The position numbers and the translations under genes were made by a program. A model generated the notes under the pieces. The model was not told where the DNA came from. It searched no databases and was given only the letters and a program-made list of their open reading frames with translations. DNA of 16,532 bases, from positions 1-16,532 of the forward strand of contig JAEWVQ010000289.1 in assembly GCA_023459095.1 (NCBI GenBank), written 5' to 3'. This DNA comes from Pseudomonadota bacterium (lineage in GTDB: Bacteria; Pseudomonadota; Gammaproteobacteria; Burkholderiales; Rhodocyclaceae). Shown here in pieces: positions 1 to 7,625 of the stretch (the stretch's first letter is position 1; every line of letters begins with the position of its first letter).

Positions 1-761
<761 letters not shown>

Positions 762-890
762 CCGGCGGGCGACAGGCTCCGACTAAAGGCGTAGTCTGGC
801 AGCACTTACAATTCGCGACGCCTCCCGGCTTGCAGCCCGCGCCGCGGCGCGCGAACATGCCGCACAGCTATCCCAGCAGAGAGACCGATC
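762..890 (+). promoter_or_regulatory. uvrA / 891 ORF intergenic region with possible -10 box
   Basis: This 129-nt gap contains TACAAT at 807-812, five of six matches to a sigma-70 -10 box, about 79 nt before the ATG at 891. No convincing -35 lies 16-18 nt upstream. A small inverted repeat, GACTA/TAGTC with a 6-nt loop (781-796), sits just before it and lacks a T tract, so it is not a clear terminator for uvrA. The 891 gene could have its own promoter here or be read through from uvrA; the sequence does not decide. Confidence 0.3.
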
Positions 891-1193
891 ATGGCCGATA
901 CGCCGACCGACCCCCGCGAGCGTTTCCTCAACCGCATCGAACGACGGACGCGCTTCCTCACCACACTGAAAGACTGCGGTCTGGGGCTGTACCTGCCGGC
1001 CGAGGAGCAAAAGCGCAAGCACGCCATCGACCAGCTCGCACGCATGACCGCGCGCCAGAGCGAACTGCCCCATCTCGACGCCGCCACCCTGGCCGAAGCC
1101 GCGGCGATCCTGACTACCCATATCGAGGCGATGCAGGCGCTGCTGCCTCACGATGTCCAGTACCGCAGCCGGATCCGTCGCGCGTCCTGGTAA
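891..1193 (+). CDS. Unrecognised 100-residue protein
   Basis: I do not recognise this protein. It is 100 residues, with no signal peptide and no hydrophobic segment long enough for a membrane helix, so probably cytoplasmic. Residues 8-27 are rich in Arg/Glu, followed by a short Gly/Leu-rich turn (CGLGLYLP, 28-35), then a long stretch likely to be mostly helical (36-86, with an Ala-rich run AATLAEAAAIL). The C-terminus is basic (YRSRIRRASW). There is one Cys (28) and no CxxC pair or recognisable nucleotide-binding motif. The ATG at 891 has only a weak purine-rich sequence (AGAGAGA) before it. It follows uvrA by 129 nt on the same strand and converges on galE with 6 nt between stops. Even codon use and the tidy fit between its neighbours argue for a real gene; no function is proposed. 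Confidence 0.7.
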   Translation: MADTPTDPRERFLNRIERRTRFLTTLKDCGLGLYLPAEEQKRKHAIDQLARMTARQSELPHLDAATLAEAAAILTTHIEAMQALLPHDVQYRSRIRRASW

Positions 1194-1199
1194 GCCCCC

Positions 1200-2222
1200 T
1201 CAGGGCGCCCGATAGCCGGCAGGGTTGGCCTGCTGCCAGCGCCAGGCGTCTGCACACATCGCCAGCAGATCGCGCGTCGCATGCCAGCCCAGCCTCTGTG
1301 CGGCACGCGCGGGATTTGCCCAGCACGCGGCGACGTCGCCGGGCCGACGGTCGACGATTGAGTACGGCACCCGCCGCCCGGAGGCCGCCTCGAAAGCGCG
1401 CACGACCTCGAGCACGCTGTAGCCGCGCCCGGTTCCCAAATTGAGCGTGGTCACCGGATCGAGCGCATCGAGACGTTCGAGCGCACGCACATGCCCCAGC
1501 GCCAGATCCACCACATGTATGTAGTCGCGCACGCCAGTGCCGTCCGGCGTCGCATAGTCGCCGCCATAGACCTGCAGTTCGGGCAAGCGCCCCACCGCCA
1601 CCTGGCTCACATAAGGCATCAGATTGTTGGGAATGCCACCTGGATCCTCGCCGATACGCCCGCTCGGATGGGCGCCAACCGGATTGAAGTAGCGCAGCAA
1701 CGCGACACGCCAGCGCGGGTCGGCAGCGGCGAGGTCACGCAATACCTCCTCGCCGATCAACTTCGTCCTGCCGTATGGATTAGTCGCCGAAGTCGGCGCG
1801 CCCTCGTCGATCGGCACCGATTCCGGTTCTCCATACACGGTTGCCGAGGAACTGAACACGATGCGCCTGACCGCAGCGGCGTCCATCGCTTCGAGCAAGC
1901 CGAACAGGCCACCGAGATTGTTGCGGTAATACAGCAAGGGCTTGCGCACCGACTCGCCGACCGCCTTGCTCGCCGCGAAATGCACCACCGCCTCGATGCG
2001 GTAAGTCCCGAACACCGTAGCCATCGTCTGCCGGCAACCGACATCGCCCTCGACAAAACCGGCCAGTGGCCTCCCGGCCAACTGTGCAACCCGCTCCAGG
2101 GCCACGACCGATGCGTTTGACAAGTCGTCGACGACAACGACCTCATGCCCGGCCTGCAGCAACTCGACGCAAGTGTGCGAGCCGATATAGCCCGCCCCCC
2201 CGGTAACCAGAATCGTACTCAT
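1200..2222 (-). CDS. galE: UDP-glucose 4-epimerase
   Basis: Interconverts UDP-galactose and UDP-glucose using tightly bound NAD, feeding the Leloir pathway and surface polysaccharide synthesis. At 340 residues it matches the family (E. coli 338). Visible: the NAD-binding Rossmann loop TGGAGYIG (7-14), VDDL for the ribose (31-34), SSSATVYG (124-131) with the catalytic Ser, the YxxxK pair Tyr150/Lys154, and RYFNPVGAHP (178-187). Cys300 stands where E. coli GalE has the bulky Tyr299 that limits substrates; see findings. The ATG at 2222 has GAGGTGAGGG upstream, about 9 nt away. The gene lies downstream of rplQ, past an intrinsic terminator, in the same direction. It could be another NAD-sugar epimerase of the extended SDR family, but the whole-length likeness is to GalE. 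Confidence 0.93.
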   Translation of the reverse strand: MSTILVTGGAGYIGSHTCVELLQAGHEVVVVDDLSNASVVALERVAQLAGRPLAGFVEGDVGCRQTMATVFGTYRIEAVVHFAASKAVGESVRKPLLYYRNNLGGLFGLLEAMDAAAVRRIVFSSSATVYGEPESVPIDEGAPTSATNPYGRTKLIGEEVLRDLAAADPRWRVALLRYFNPVGAHPSGRIGEDPGGIPNNLMPYVSQVAVGRLPELQVYGGDYATPDGTGVRDYIHVVDLALGHVRALERLDALDPVTTLNLGTGRGYSVLEVVRAFEAASGRRVPYSIVDRRPGDVAACWANPARAAQRLGWHATRDLLAMCADAWRWQQANPAGYRAP

Positions 2223-2339
2223 GGCAACAAACCCTCACCTCTTCGCTTCAGCCACACCCGAGGCGTTCTGGCGGCGGCACACTGCCACCGCAGTCGCCCC
2301 AAACTGCAGCTCGGGCTGAGCTGCGCTTGCCGTCGTACG
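2223..2339 (-). promoter_or_regulatory. galE upstream region with small inverted repeat
   Basis: About 117 nt, GC-rich, between the rplQ terminator and the galE start. It holds an inverted repeat GCAGCTC/GAGCTGC with a 5-nt loop at 2306-2324. I see no good -35/-10 pair here, so where galE transcription begins is unclear; it may partly depend on read-through from the alpha operon. Confidence 0.3.
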
Positions 2340-2370
2340 AAAAAAAAGCCGGGGGCAACCCGGCTTTCTT
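2340..2370 (-). terminator. Rho-independent terminator of the alpha operon
   Basis: Read on the minus strand, a 9-bp stem (arms 2359-2367 and 2345-2353) AAAGCCGGG/CCCGGCTTT with a 5-nt loop runs into an unbroken T tract (2347 down to 2341). It starts 24 nt after the rplQ stop. This is the clearest intrinsic terminator in the window and marks the end of the ribosomal protein transcription units. Confidence 0.93.
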
Positions 2371-2390
2371 CTGCATGCATGAGCCCAGAC

Positions 2391-2789
2391 TCAGGCTGCA
2401 GCTTCCTGCTCGACCGCTTCCACGTCCACATCCGGACGATCCACGAGTTCGACCAGCGCCATCGGCGCGTTGTCGCCATCACGGAAACCGAACTTCAGGA
2501 TGCGCAGGTAACCGCCGTTGCGGGTGGCGTAGCGCGGGCCCAGTTCGTCGAACAGCTTGACCACCATATCGCGGTCGCGCAGGCGGTTGAACGCCAAGCG
2601 ACGATTGGACAGGCTGGGTTTCTTGCCCAGGGTGATCATCGGCTCCACCACGCGGCGAAGTTCCTTAGCCTTGGGCAGCGTCGTCTTGATCACCTCATGA
2701 CGCAGCAGCGAGTTGGCCATGTTGCGGAACATGGCCTGACGGTGGCTGCTGGTCCGATTCAGCTTGCGAAGACCGTTACGGTGACGCAT
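2391..2789 (-). CDS. rplQ: 50S ribosomal protein L17
   Basis: Large-subunit protein near the exit tunnel of the ribosome; 132 residues, usual for proteobacteria (E. coli 127). The conserved N-terminus MRHRNGLRKLNR and the block GKKPSLSNRRLAFNRLRD (about 73-90) identify it; the C-terminal tail is acidic (EAVEQEAAA). GAGGAATTGAA precedes the ATG at 2789. Last gene of the alpha operon, 26 nt after rpoA and followed by the intrinsic terminator at 2340-2370. Confidence 0.97.
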   Translation of the reverse strand: MRHRNGLRKLNRTSSHRQAMFRNMANSLLRHEVIKTTLPKAKELRRVVEPMITLGKKPSLSNRRLAFNRLRDRDMVVKLFDELGPRYATRNGGYLRILKFGFRDGDNAPMALVELVDRPDVDVEAVEQEAAA

Positions 2790-2815
2790 TTCAATTCCTC
2801 ACTTGAAGCCACCGA

Positions 2816-3796
2816 TCAGCCGAGCTTTTCGAGCCCGGCAGGCGGCCAGTTTTCCAGTTTCATGCCCAGCGTCAGCCCGCGGGAGGCCAACACTTCCTTG
2901 ATCTCGTTCAGCGACTTGCGACCGAGGTTCGGCGTCTTGAGCAACTCGGTCTCGGTGCGCTGGATCAGGTCACCGATGTAGTAGATGTTCTCGGCCTTCA
3001 GGCAGTTCGCCGAACGTACCGTGAGCTCGAGGTCATCAACCGGGCGCAGCAGAACCGGATCGATGGTCTGGGGCTTGACCGCCTCGGTCGCAACCGGGGT
3101 GCCTTCCAGATCGGCGAACACGGACAGCTGATCCATGAGCACGCGAGCCGCATAGCGGATCGCTTCCTCGGGATCGACCGCGCCGTTGGTCTCGATGTCG
3201 ATGATCAGGCGATCGAGGTCGGTACGCTGCTCCACGCGAGCGCTTTCCACCAGATAGCTGACGCGACGCACCGGACTGTAGGACGCATCGAGCATCACAC
3301 GTCCGATCGTCTTGCTTTCACCATTGCTCGGACGGGCGTTGCCGGGAACGTAGCCACGCCCCTCATCGACCTTGATCTGCATATCCAGCTTGCCACCGGG
3401 GGCAAGATGGGCAATGACGTGATCCGGATTGATGATCTCGACGTCGTGTCCGGTTTCGATATCCGCCGCGGTCACCACACCTTCGCCCGATTTGTTCAGG
3501 CGCAGCGTCGTTTCGCTGCGATTATGCAGCTTGAACACCACTCCCTTCAGGTTCAGGAGCAGGTCAACCATGTCTTCCCGAACGCCGTCGAGCGTCGAGT
3601 ACTCGTGCAAGACGCCTTCGATCGTCACTTCCGTCGCTGCATGACCCGGCAGCGAGGAAAGGAGAATGCGCCGCAGCGCATTCCCCAGGGTATGACCGAA
3701 CCCGCGTTCGAACGGCTCCATCGTCACCTTTGCCTGAACCGGCGAGATGCTCTGGACGTCGATGATGCGCGGTTTCAGCAGTACATTGCTTTGCAT
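2816..3796 (-). CDS. rpoA: DNA-directed RNA polymerase subunit alpha
   Basis: Alpha dimer that nucleates RNA polymerase assembly and contacts promoter UP elements and activators. 326 residues. The N-terminal assembly domain covers about 1-235 (ERGFGHTLGNALRRILLSS near 29-47); a linker leads to the C-terminal domain (about 250-315) with RSANCLKAENI, which carries the Arg, Asn and Cys used for UP-element DNA contact, and LGRKSLNEIKEVL. An in-frame ATG lies 6 nt further upstream (3802), but it directly abuts the Shine-Dalgarno GAGGAA (3803-3808); the ATG at 3796 has a 6-nt gap and gives the family start MQSNVLLKPRI, so it was chosen. Sits between rpsD and rplQ as in other proteobacterial alpha operons. 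Confidence 0.98.
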   Translation of the reverse strand: MQSNVLLKPRIIDVQSISPVQAKVTMEPFERGFGHTLGNALRRILLSSLPGHAATEVTIEGVLHEYSTLDGVREDMVDLLLNLKGVVFKLHNRSETTLRLNKSGEGVVTAADIETGHDVEIINPDHVIAHLAPGGKLDMQIKVDEGRGYVPGNARPSNGESKTIGRVMLDASYSPVRRVSYLVESARVEQRTDLDRLIIDIETNGAVDPEEAIRYAARVLMDQLSVFADLEGTPVATEAVKPQTIDPVLLRPVDDLELTVRSANCLKAENIYYIGDLIQRTETELLKTPNLGRKSLNEIKEVLASRGLTLGMKLENWPPAGLEKLG

Positions 3797-3833
3797 CAGC
3801 ATTTCCTCGGAACTATGAGCTCAGCGCACCCCC

Positions 3834-4463
3834 TTAGCGGGAGTACAGTTCCACAACCAGACCTTCATTGATCGTTGCGGACAGCTCGGAACGCTGCGGA
3901 TAGGCCTTGAACACGCCCTTGCCAGCCTTCGCATCGACTTCCAGCCACTCCGGGAAGCCACGCGATTCGGCGGCCTCGAGGGCAGCCTTGACGCGCAGGT
4001 GGCCACGGACACGCTCCACCAGCTCGACCACATCACCGGGGCGAACGGTATACGAGGGAATGTTCACGCGCTTGCCATTGACCAGCACGCCGTTGTGGCG
4101 AACGACCTGGCGGGCTTCGGCACGCGAGGCACCAAAACCCATGCGGAAAGCGACGGAGTCCAAACGACCTTCGAGCAGCTGCAGCAGGTTCTCGCCAGTC
4201 TGACCGCGACGGCGGTCGGCTTCCGAATAAACCTTGCGGAACTGACGCTCAAGCACGCCATACAGGCGGCGGATCTTCTGCTTCTCACGCAGTTGCACGC
4301 CATAGCCGGACAGACGCTGACCGGAACGCTGGCCGTGCTGACCGGGCGCGTAGGCGCGACGTTCGATGGCACACTTGTCGGTGAAGCACTTCTCACCTTT
4401 CAGGAACAGCTTTTCGCCCTCGCGACGGCACTGACGGCACTTGGGATCGAGATTACGAGCCAC
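3834..4463 (-). CDS. rpsD: 30S ribosomal protein S4, zinc-binding type
   Basis: Primary 16S rRNA-binding protein that starts 30S body assembly; in E. coli it also represses the alpha operon and acts in antitermination. 209 residues, full length. Cysteines at 9, 12, 26 and 31 (CRQC...CFTDKC) form a CxxC-x13-CxxxxC zinc site like that of Thermus S4, unlike the E. coli protein. The S4 RNA-binding domain follows at about 98-160 (RLDSVAFRMGFGASRAEARQ, NGVLVNGKRVNIPSY), and the end VVELYSR is typical. The start is GTG, with AAGGAG seven nt upstream; no nearby ATG gives the conserved ARNLDPK start. 14 nt after rpsK. Confidence 0.97.
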   Translation of the reverse strand: MARNLDPKCRQCRREGEKLFLKGEKCFTDKCAIERRAYAPGQHGQRSGQRLSGYGVQLREKQKIRRLYGVLERQFRKVYSEADRRRGQTGENLLQLLEGRLDSVAFRMGFGASRAEARQVVRHNGVLVNGKRVNIPSYTVRPGDVVELVERVRGHLRVKAALEAAESRGFPEWLEVDAKAGKGVFKAYPQRSELSATINEGLVVELYSR

Positions 4464-4477
4464 GTTTCAACTCCTTG

Positions 4478-4867
4478 TCAGATGCGGCGCTTCTTCGGCG
4501 GACGGCAGCCGTTGTGCGGGATGGGCGTGATGTCCGTGATGCTGGCGATCTTCATGCCCAGAGCGTTGAGCGCGCGGACCGCGGATTCGCGACCCGGGCC
4601 GGGGCCCTTGATGCGCACTTCCAAATTCTTCACGCCGCATTCCTGCGCGACCTTGCCGGCCGCCTCGGCGGCGACCTGCGCGGCGAACGGCGTGCTCTTG
4701 CGCGAACCCTTGAAGCCCGCGCCGCCCGACGTCGCCCACGACAGGGCGTTGCCCTGACGATCGGTAATCGTGATGATGGTGTTGTTGAAGCTCGCATGAA
4801 CGTGAGCGATGCCTTCGGCCACGTTCTTCTTGATTTTCTTACGAACCTTCGTTGCAGTCTTAGCCAT
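4478..4867 (-). CDS. rpsK: 30S ribosomal protein S11
   Basis: Platform protein of the small subunit that shapes the mRNA exit region beside S7 and S18. 129 residues as in E. coli. Visible: HVHASFNNTIITITD (22-36), the conserved SGGAGFKGSRKSTPFAAQ block (46-63), GPGPGRESAVRAL (89-101), and the basic C-terminus GCRPPKKRRI. AGGAACC precedes the ATG. It lies 12 nt after rpsM and 14 nt before rpsD in the alpha operon. Confidence 0.98.
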   Translation of the reverse strand: MAKTATKVRKKIKKNVAEGIAHVHASFNNTIITITDRQGNALSWATSGGAGFKGSRKSTPFAAQVAAEAAGKVAQECGVKNLEVRIKGPGPGRESAVRALNALGMKIASITDITPIPHNGCRPPKKRRI

Positions 4868-4879
4868 TATCGGTTCCTA

Positions 4880-5242
4880 TTACTTCTTGCCGGCGATCGC
4901 CTTGCGCGGCCCTTTACGGGTGCGGGCGTTCGTGCGGGTGCGCTGGCCGCGGAGCGGAAGCCCGCGACGGTGACGGACGCCACGGTAGCAACCGAGATCC
5001 ATCAGACGCTTGATGTTCATCGTCGTTTCACGACGCAGATCGCCCTCGACCACGAAGCGACCGACCTCGTCACGCAGCTTTTCCATATCGGACTCGGTCA
5101 GATCCTTGATCTTCACCGAACGAGCAATCCCAGCAGCATCGCAAATCTTCTGAGCACGCGAACGGCCGATCCCATAGACGGCGGTCAGCGCGATCTCGGC
5201 ATGCTTGTGGTTGGGAATGTTTACCCCAGCAATACGGGCCAT
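4880..5242 (-). CDS. rpsM: 30S ribosomal protein S13
   Basis: Head protein of the 30S subunit that contacts the P-site tRNA and bridges to L5. 120 residues (E. coli 118). MARIAGVNIPNHKHAEIALTAVYGIG at the N-terminus includes the helix-hairpin-helix-like YGIGRSRAQ; the RHRRGLPLRGQRTRTNARTRKG segment (about 91-112) and lysine-rich tail are standard. First gene of the alpha operon: a 53-nt gap with a good promoter separates it from rpmJ. The Shine-Dalgarno is weak (GGGG, seven nt before the ATG). Confidence 0.98.
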   Translation of the reverse strand: MARIAGVNIPNHKHAEIALTAVYGIGRSRAQKICDAAGIARSVKIKDLTESDMEKLRDEVGRFVVEGDLRRETTMNIKRLMDLGCYRGVRHRRGLPLRGQRTRTNARTRKGPRKAIAGKK

Positions 5243-5265
5243 TCGTTTACCCCAAAACGCTAAAC

Positions 5266-5293
5266 ATTAAATTTTAATACCTGGGCTTGACAA
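5266..5293 (-). promoter_or_regulatory. Candidate alpha operon promoter (upstream of rpsM)
   Basis: Minus-strand TTGTCA (5288-5293; five of six) is followed after 16 nt by TTTAAT (5266-5271; five of six). The pair lies inside the rpmJ/rpsM gap, starting 2 nt after the rpmJ stop, where E. coli also has its alpha promoter. The -10 ends 23 nt before the rpsM ATG, so the leader would be only about 15-20 nt. Part of the spacer and the flank are AT-rich in an otherwise GC-rich region. Confidence 0.7.
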
Positions 5294-5295
5294 GA

Positions 5296-5409
5296 TCAAC
5301 CCTGGCGCTGCTTGTGCCGGGGGTCGGTGCAGATGACCCGCACCACGCCCTTGCGGCGAATGATCTTGCAGTTACGGCAGATCCGCTTGACTGAAGCCTG
5401 GACTCTCAT
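5296..5409 (-). CDS. rpmJ: 50S ribosomal protein L36
   Basis: Smallest large-subunit protein, a zinc ribbon bound to 23S rRNA near the GTPase-centre base. The 37 codons read MRVQASVKRICRNC at the start and end in DPRHKQRQG. Zinc ligands are Cys11, Cys14, Cys27 and His32, so this is the zinc-retaining C+ form. AGGAG lies 7 nt before the ATG. The gene sits 26 nt after infA and is the last gene of the spc operon; the next promoter begins 2 nt beyond its stop. Confidence 0.96.
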   Translation of the reverse strand: MRVQASVKRICRNCKIIRRKGVVRVICTDPRHKQRQG

Positions 5410-5435
5410 GCTCTTGCTCCTGTTTCTCTAATTCT

Positions 5436-5654
5436 TTACTTGGTCCGGAACACGATCCGGCCCTTGGTCAGGTCGTACGGGGTGAGTTGCACCGTGACCT
5501 TGTCACCCGGAAGAATGCGGATGTAGTGCATCCGCATCTTCCCCGAAATATGGCCGAGGACCATGTGGCCGTTCTCAAGCCTCACCTTGAACGTCGCATT
5601 GGGAAGGTTCTCTGTGACCTCCCCCTGCATCTCGATCACGTCTTCCTTGGCCAT
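5436..5654 (-). CDS. infA: Translation initiation factor IF-1
   Basis: Single OB-fold protein that occupies the ribosomal A site during initiation and assists IF2 and IF3. 72 residues, the family length. MAKEDVIEMQGEV at the start and the KMRMHYIRILPGDKV block (39-53) are diagnostic. It starts 3 nt after the secY stop, and its Shine-Dalgarno AGGTGA lies within the last secY codons, so the two are probably translationally coupled. E. coli carries infA elsewhere; here it is inside the spc operon between secY and rpmJ, with no adk or map gene. Confidence 0.98.
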   Translation of the reverse strand: MAKEDVIEMQGEVTENLPNATFKVRLENGHMVLGHISGKMRMHYIRILPGDKVTVQLTPYDLTKGRIVFRTK

Positions 5655-5657
5655 CGG

Positions 5658-6983
5658 TCACCTGGACGGTAATCCCGCCCCTTTGAAGTTTGCCTTCTTC
5701 AACAGGCTTTCATACTGATGGGACATCACGTAGGCCTGAACCTGAGCCATGAAATCCATCGTCACGACAACCAAGATCAGCAGCGAGGTTCCGCCGAAAT
5801 AGAACGGTACGTTCCACTTCAGAATCAGGAACTCCGGCAGCAGGCAGACGAGCGTGATGTACACCGCGCCAGCGAGGGTGAGCCGCGTGAGGATCTTGTC
5901 GATGTAACGCGCAGTCTGGTCTCCGGGACGGATACCAGGCACGAACGCACCACTCTTCTTCAAGTTGTCCGCCGTCTCCCGCGCATTGAACACTAGTGCG
6001 GTATAGAAGAAACAGAAGAAGATGATCGCCAGCGCGTACAGCATCACGTAGATCGGCTGACCGGGCGACAGCGTAGAAGCGATGTCACGCAGCCACGTCA
6101 TGTTCTCCGACGCTCCGAACCACTGCCCCAGCGTTGCCGGGAACAAGATTATGCTGGACGCGAAGATCGGCGGAATGACGCCTGACATGTTCAGCTTCAA
6201 CGGCAGATGGGAGCTTTGCCCGCCATACACCTTGTTGCCGACCTGACGCTTGGCGTAATTCACCAGAATCTTGCGCTGGCCGCGCTCGACGAAGACCACG
6301 AACCCGGTCACAACCACCACGAGAATGCAAATCACCAACGCTGTGAAGGGATGCATCGCGCCGGTGCGGACCAGTTCAAACAGGCCGCCTATCGCGCTCG
6401 GCAACCCTGCCGCGATCCCGGCGAAAATGATGATCGAGATGCCGTTACCCAAGCCGCGCTCAGTGATCTGCTCGCCAAGCCACATCAGGAACATCGTTCC
6501 CGTGACCAGCGTGGCGACCGTAACGAAGCGGAACATCAAGCCCGGATCCAGCACGAGGCCCGCCTGCCCTTCGAGGGCGATCGCAATCCCGAGGGACTGA
6601 GCGAACGCCAGAACGAGAGTGCCGTAGCGGGTGTACTGGGTGATCTTTCGACGCCCTGCCTCGCCTTCTTTCTTCAGCGCCTCGAACTGCGGCACAGCGA
6701 CCGTCATCAACTGCATGATGATCGACGCCGAAATGTACGGCATGATGCCAAGCGCAAAGATCGTGAAGCGTGAAAGCGCACCACCCGAAAACAGGTTGAA
6801 GACCCCAAGGATCCCCCCCGCCTGCGACTGGAACAACTCGGCCAGTCGCGCGGGATCGATGCCCGGAACAGGAATGTGCGCGCCGATCCGATAAACGATC
6901 AGCGCGCCGACCAGGAACAGGAGCCGGCGCTTCAAATCGCCGAACCGCCCTGCATTCCCCATCGTGGCAGCAGGATTAGCCAC
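5658..6983 (-). CDS. secY: Preprotein translocase channel subunit SecY
   Basis: Central pore of the Sec translocon in the inner membrane; with SecE and SecG it exports or inserts proteins delivered by SecA or the ribosome. 441 residues (E. coli 443), with ten hydrophobic segments: the first near 20-40 (LLFLVGALIVYRIGAHIPVPG), the last near 400-420. The ribosome/SecA-binding cytosolic loop is around 233-260 (ERGQRKILVNYAKRQVG). The start is GTG, with AAGGA seven nt upstream; the next in-frame ATG, codon 8, lacks a Shine-Dalgarno. It follows rplO by 14 nt and leads directly into infA. Confidence 0.98.
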   Translation of the reverse strand: MANPAATMGNAGRFGDLKRRLLFLVGALIVYRIGAHIPVPGIDPARLAELFQSQAGGILGVFNLFSGGALSRFTIFALGIMPYISASIIMQLMTVAVPQFEALKKEGEAGRRKITQYTRYGTLVLAFAQSLGIAIALEGQAGLVLDPGLMFRFVTVATLVTGTMFLMWLGEQITERGLGNGISIIIFAGIAAGLPSAIGGLFELVRTGAMHPFTALVICILVVVVTGFVVFVERGQRKILVNYAKRQVGNKVYGGQSSHLPLKLNMSGVIPPIFASSIILFPATLGQWFGASENMTWLRDIASTLSPGQPIYVMLYALAIIFFCFFYTALVFNARETADNLKKSGAFVPGIRPGDQTARYIDKILTRLTLAGAVYITLVCLLPEFLILKWNVPFYFGGTSLLILVVVTMDFMAQVQAYVMSHQYESLLKKANFKGAGLPSR

Positions 6984-6997
6984 AGCCTTTTCCTTGC

Positions 6998-7438
6998 TTA
7001 CTCGGCCGTCGCAACGGAGCCGCCCGCCGCTTCGATCGCGGCACGCGCGCCTTTGGTTGCGCCAACGCCGCGCAGCACGACCTTCTTGCTGATCTCGCCG
7101 GACAGCACGACCTTCGCCGACAGCGCGTCAGCAGGGACGATACCGGCCTGCATCAGGACCAGCAGATCGACTTCGTCGACCGGCAGTGCTGCGAGCTCGG
7201 ACAGACGCACCTCGGCGTTGCGCGCACGGGTGAGCGAGACAAAGCCACGCTTGGGCAGACGACGCTGAAGCGGCATCTGACCGCCTTCGAAGCCGACCTT
7301 GTGGAAGCCGCCGGAACGCGACTTCTGACCTTTGTGGCCGCGGCCGCAGGTCTTACCCAGGCCGCTGCCCATGCCGCGACCAACACGCTTGGCCGCGGAC
7401 TTCGAGCCGGCACCGGGTTTGATGGTATTCAGGCGCAT
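6998..7438 (-). CDS. rplO: 50S ribosomal protein L15
   Basis: Late-assembly 23S rRNA-binding protein with a long Gly/Arg-rich N-terminal extension that threads into the subunit. 146 residues (E. coli 144). MRLNTIKPGAGSK, then KRVGRGMGSGLGKTCGRGHKG (17-37) and the globular C-terminal half with KVVLRGVGATKGARAAIEAAGG. The frame is open four codons further to a GTG at 7450, but that GTG overlaps the Shine-Dalgarno GAGGGT; the ATG at 7438 has the normal spacing and the family start. One nt separates it from the rpmD stop. Confidence 0.97.
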   Translation of the reverse strand: MRLNTIKPGAGSKSAAKRVGRGMGSGLGKTCGRGHKGQKSRSGGFHKVGFEGGQMPLQRRLPKRGFVSLTRARNAEVRLSELAALPVDEVDLLVLMQAGIVPADALSAKVVLSGEISKKVVLRGVGATKGARAAIEAAGGSVATAE

Positions 7439-7439
7439 A

Positions 7440-7622
7440 TCAACCCTCACACTTAACCAGGTACGACACCTTGTTGACCATGCCCCGCACCGCAGGGGTA
7501 TCGATCAACTCAACGGTGTGATTCAGGCGACGCAGGCCCAGACCACGCACCGTTGCACGGTGGGACTGTTTCGTTCCGATCACGCTCTTGACGAGCGTGA
7601 CCTTGATCTTCTTGTCGGACAT
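7440..7622 (-). CDS. rpmD: 50S ribosomal protein L30
   Basis: Small 23S rRNA-binding protein of the large subunit; 60 residues (E. coli 59). KIKVTLVKSVIGTKQSHRATVRGLGLR and the TVELIDTPAVRGMVNKVSYLV block span the whole fold. Three nt after rpsE and one nt before rplO, so all three are likely coupled; its last codons supply the rplO Shine-Dalgarno. Confidence 0.97.
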   Translation of the reverse strand: MSDKKIKVTLVKSVIGTKQSHRATVRGLGLRRLNHTVELIDTPAVRGMVNKVSYLVKCEG

Positions 7623-7625
7623 CGC

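Noticed and set aside
781..796. GACTA/TAGTC repeat after uvrA as a terminator
   Set aside because: Only 5 bp with a 6-nt loop and no T tract; too weak to call.
1194..1199. Bidirectional terminator between the convergent 891 gene and galE
   Set aside because: Only 6 nt separate the stops, and I saw no stem with T tract on either side.
5410..5435. Promoter between infA and rpmJ
   Set aside because: The 26-nt gap is somewhat AT-rich but holds only the rpmJ Shine-Dalgarno; no -35/-10 pair with proper spacing.
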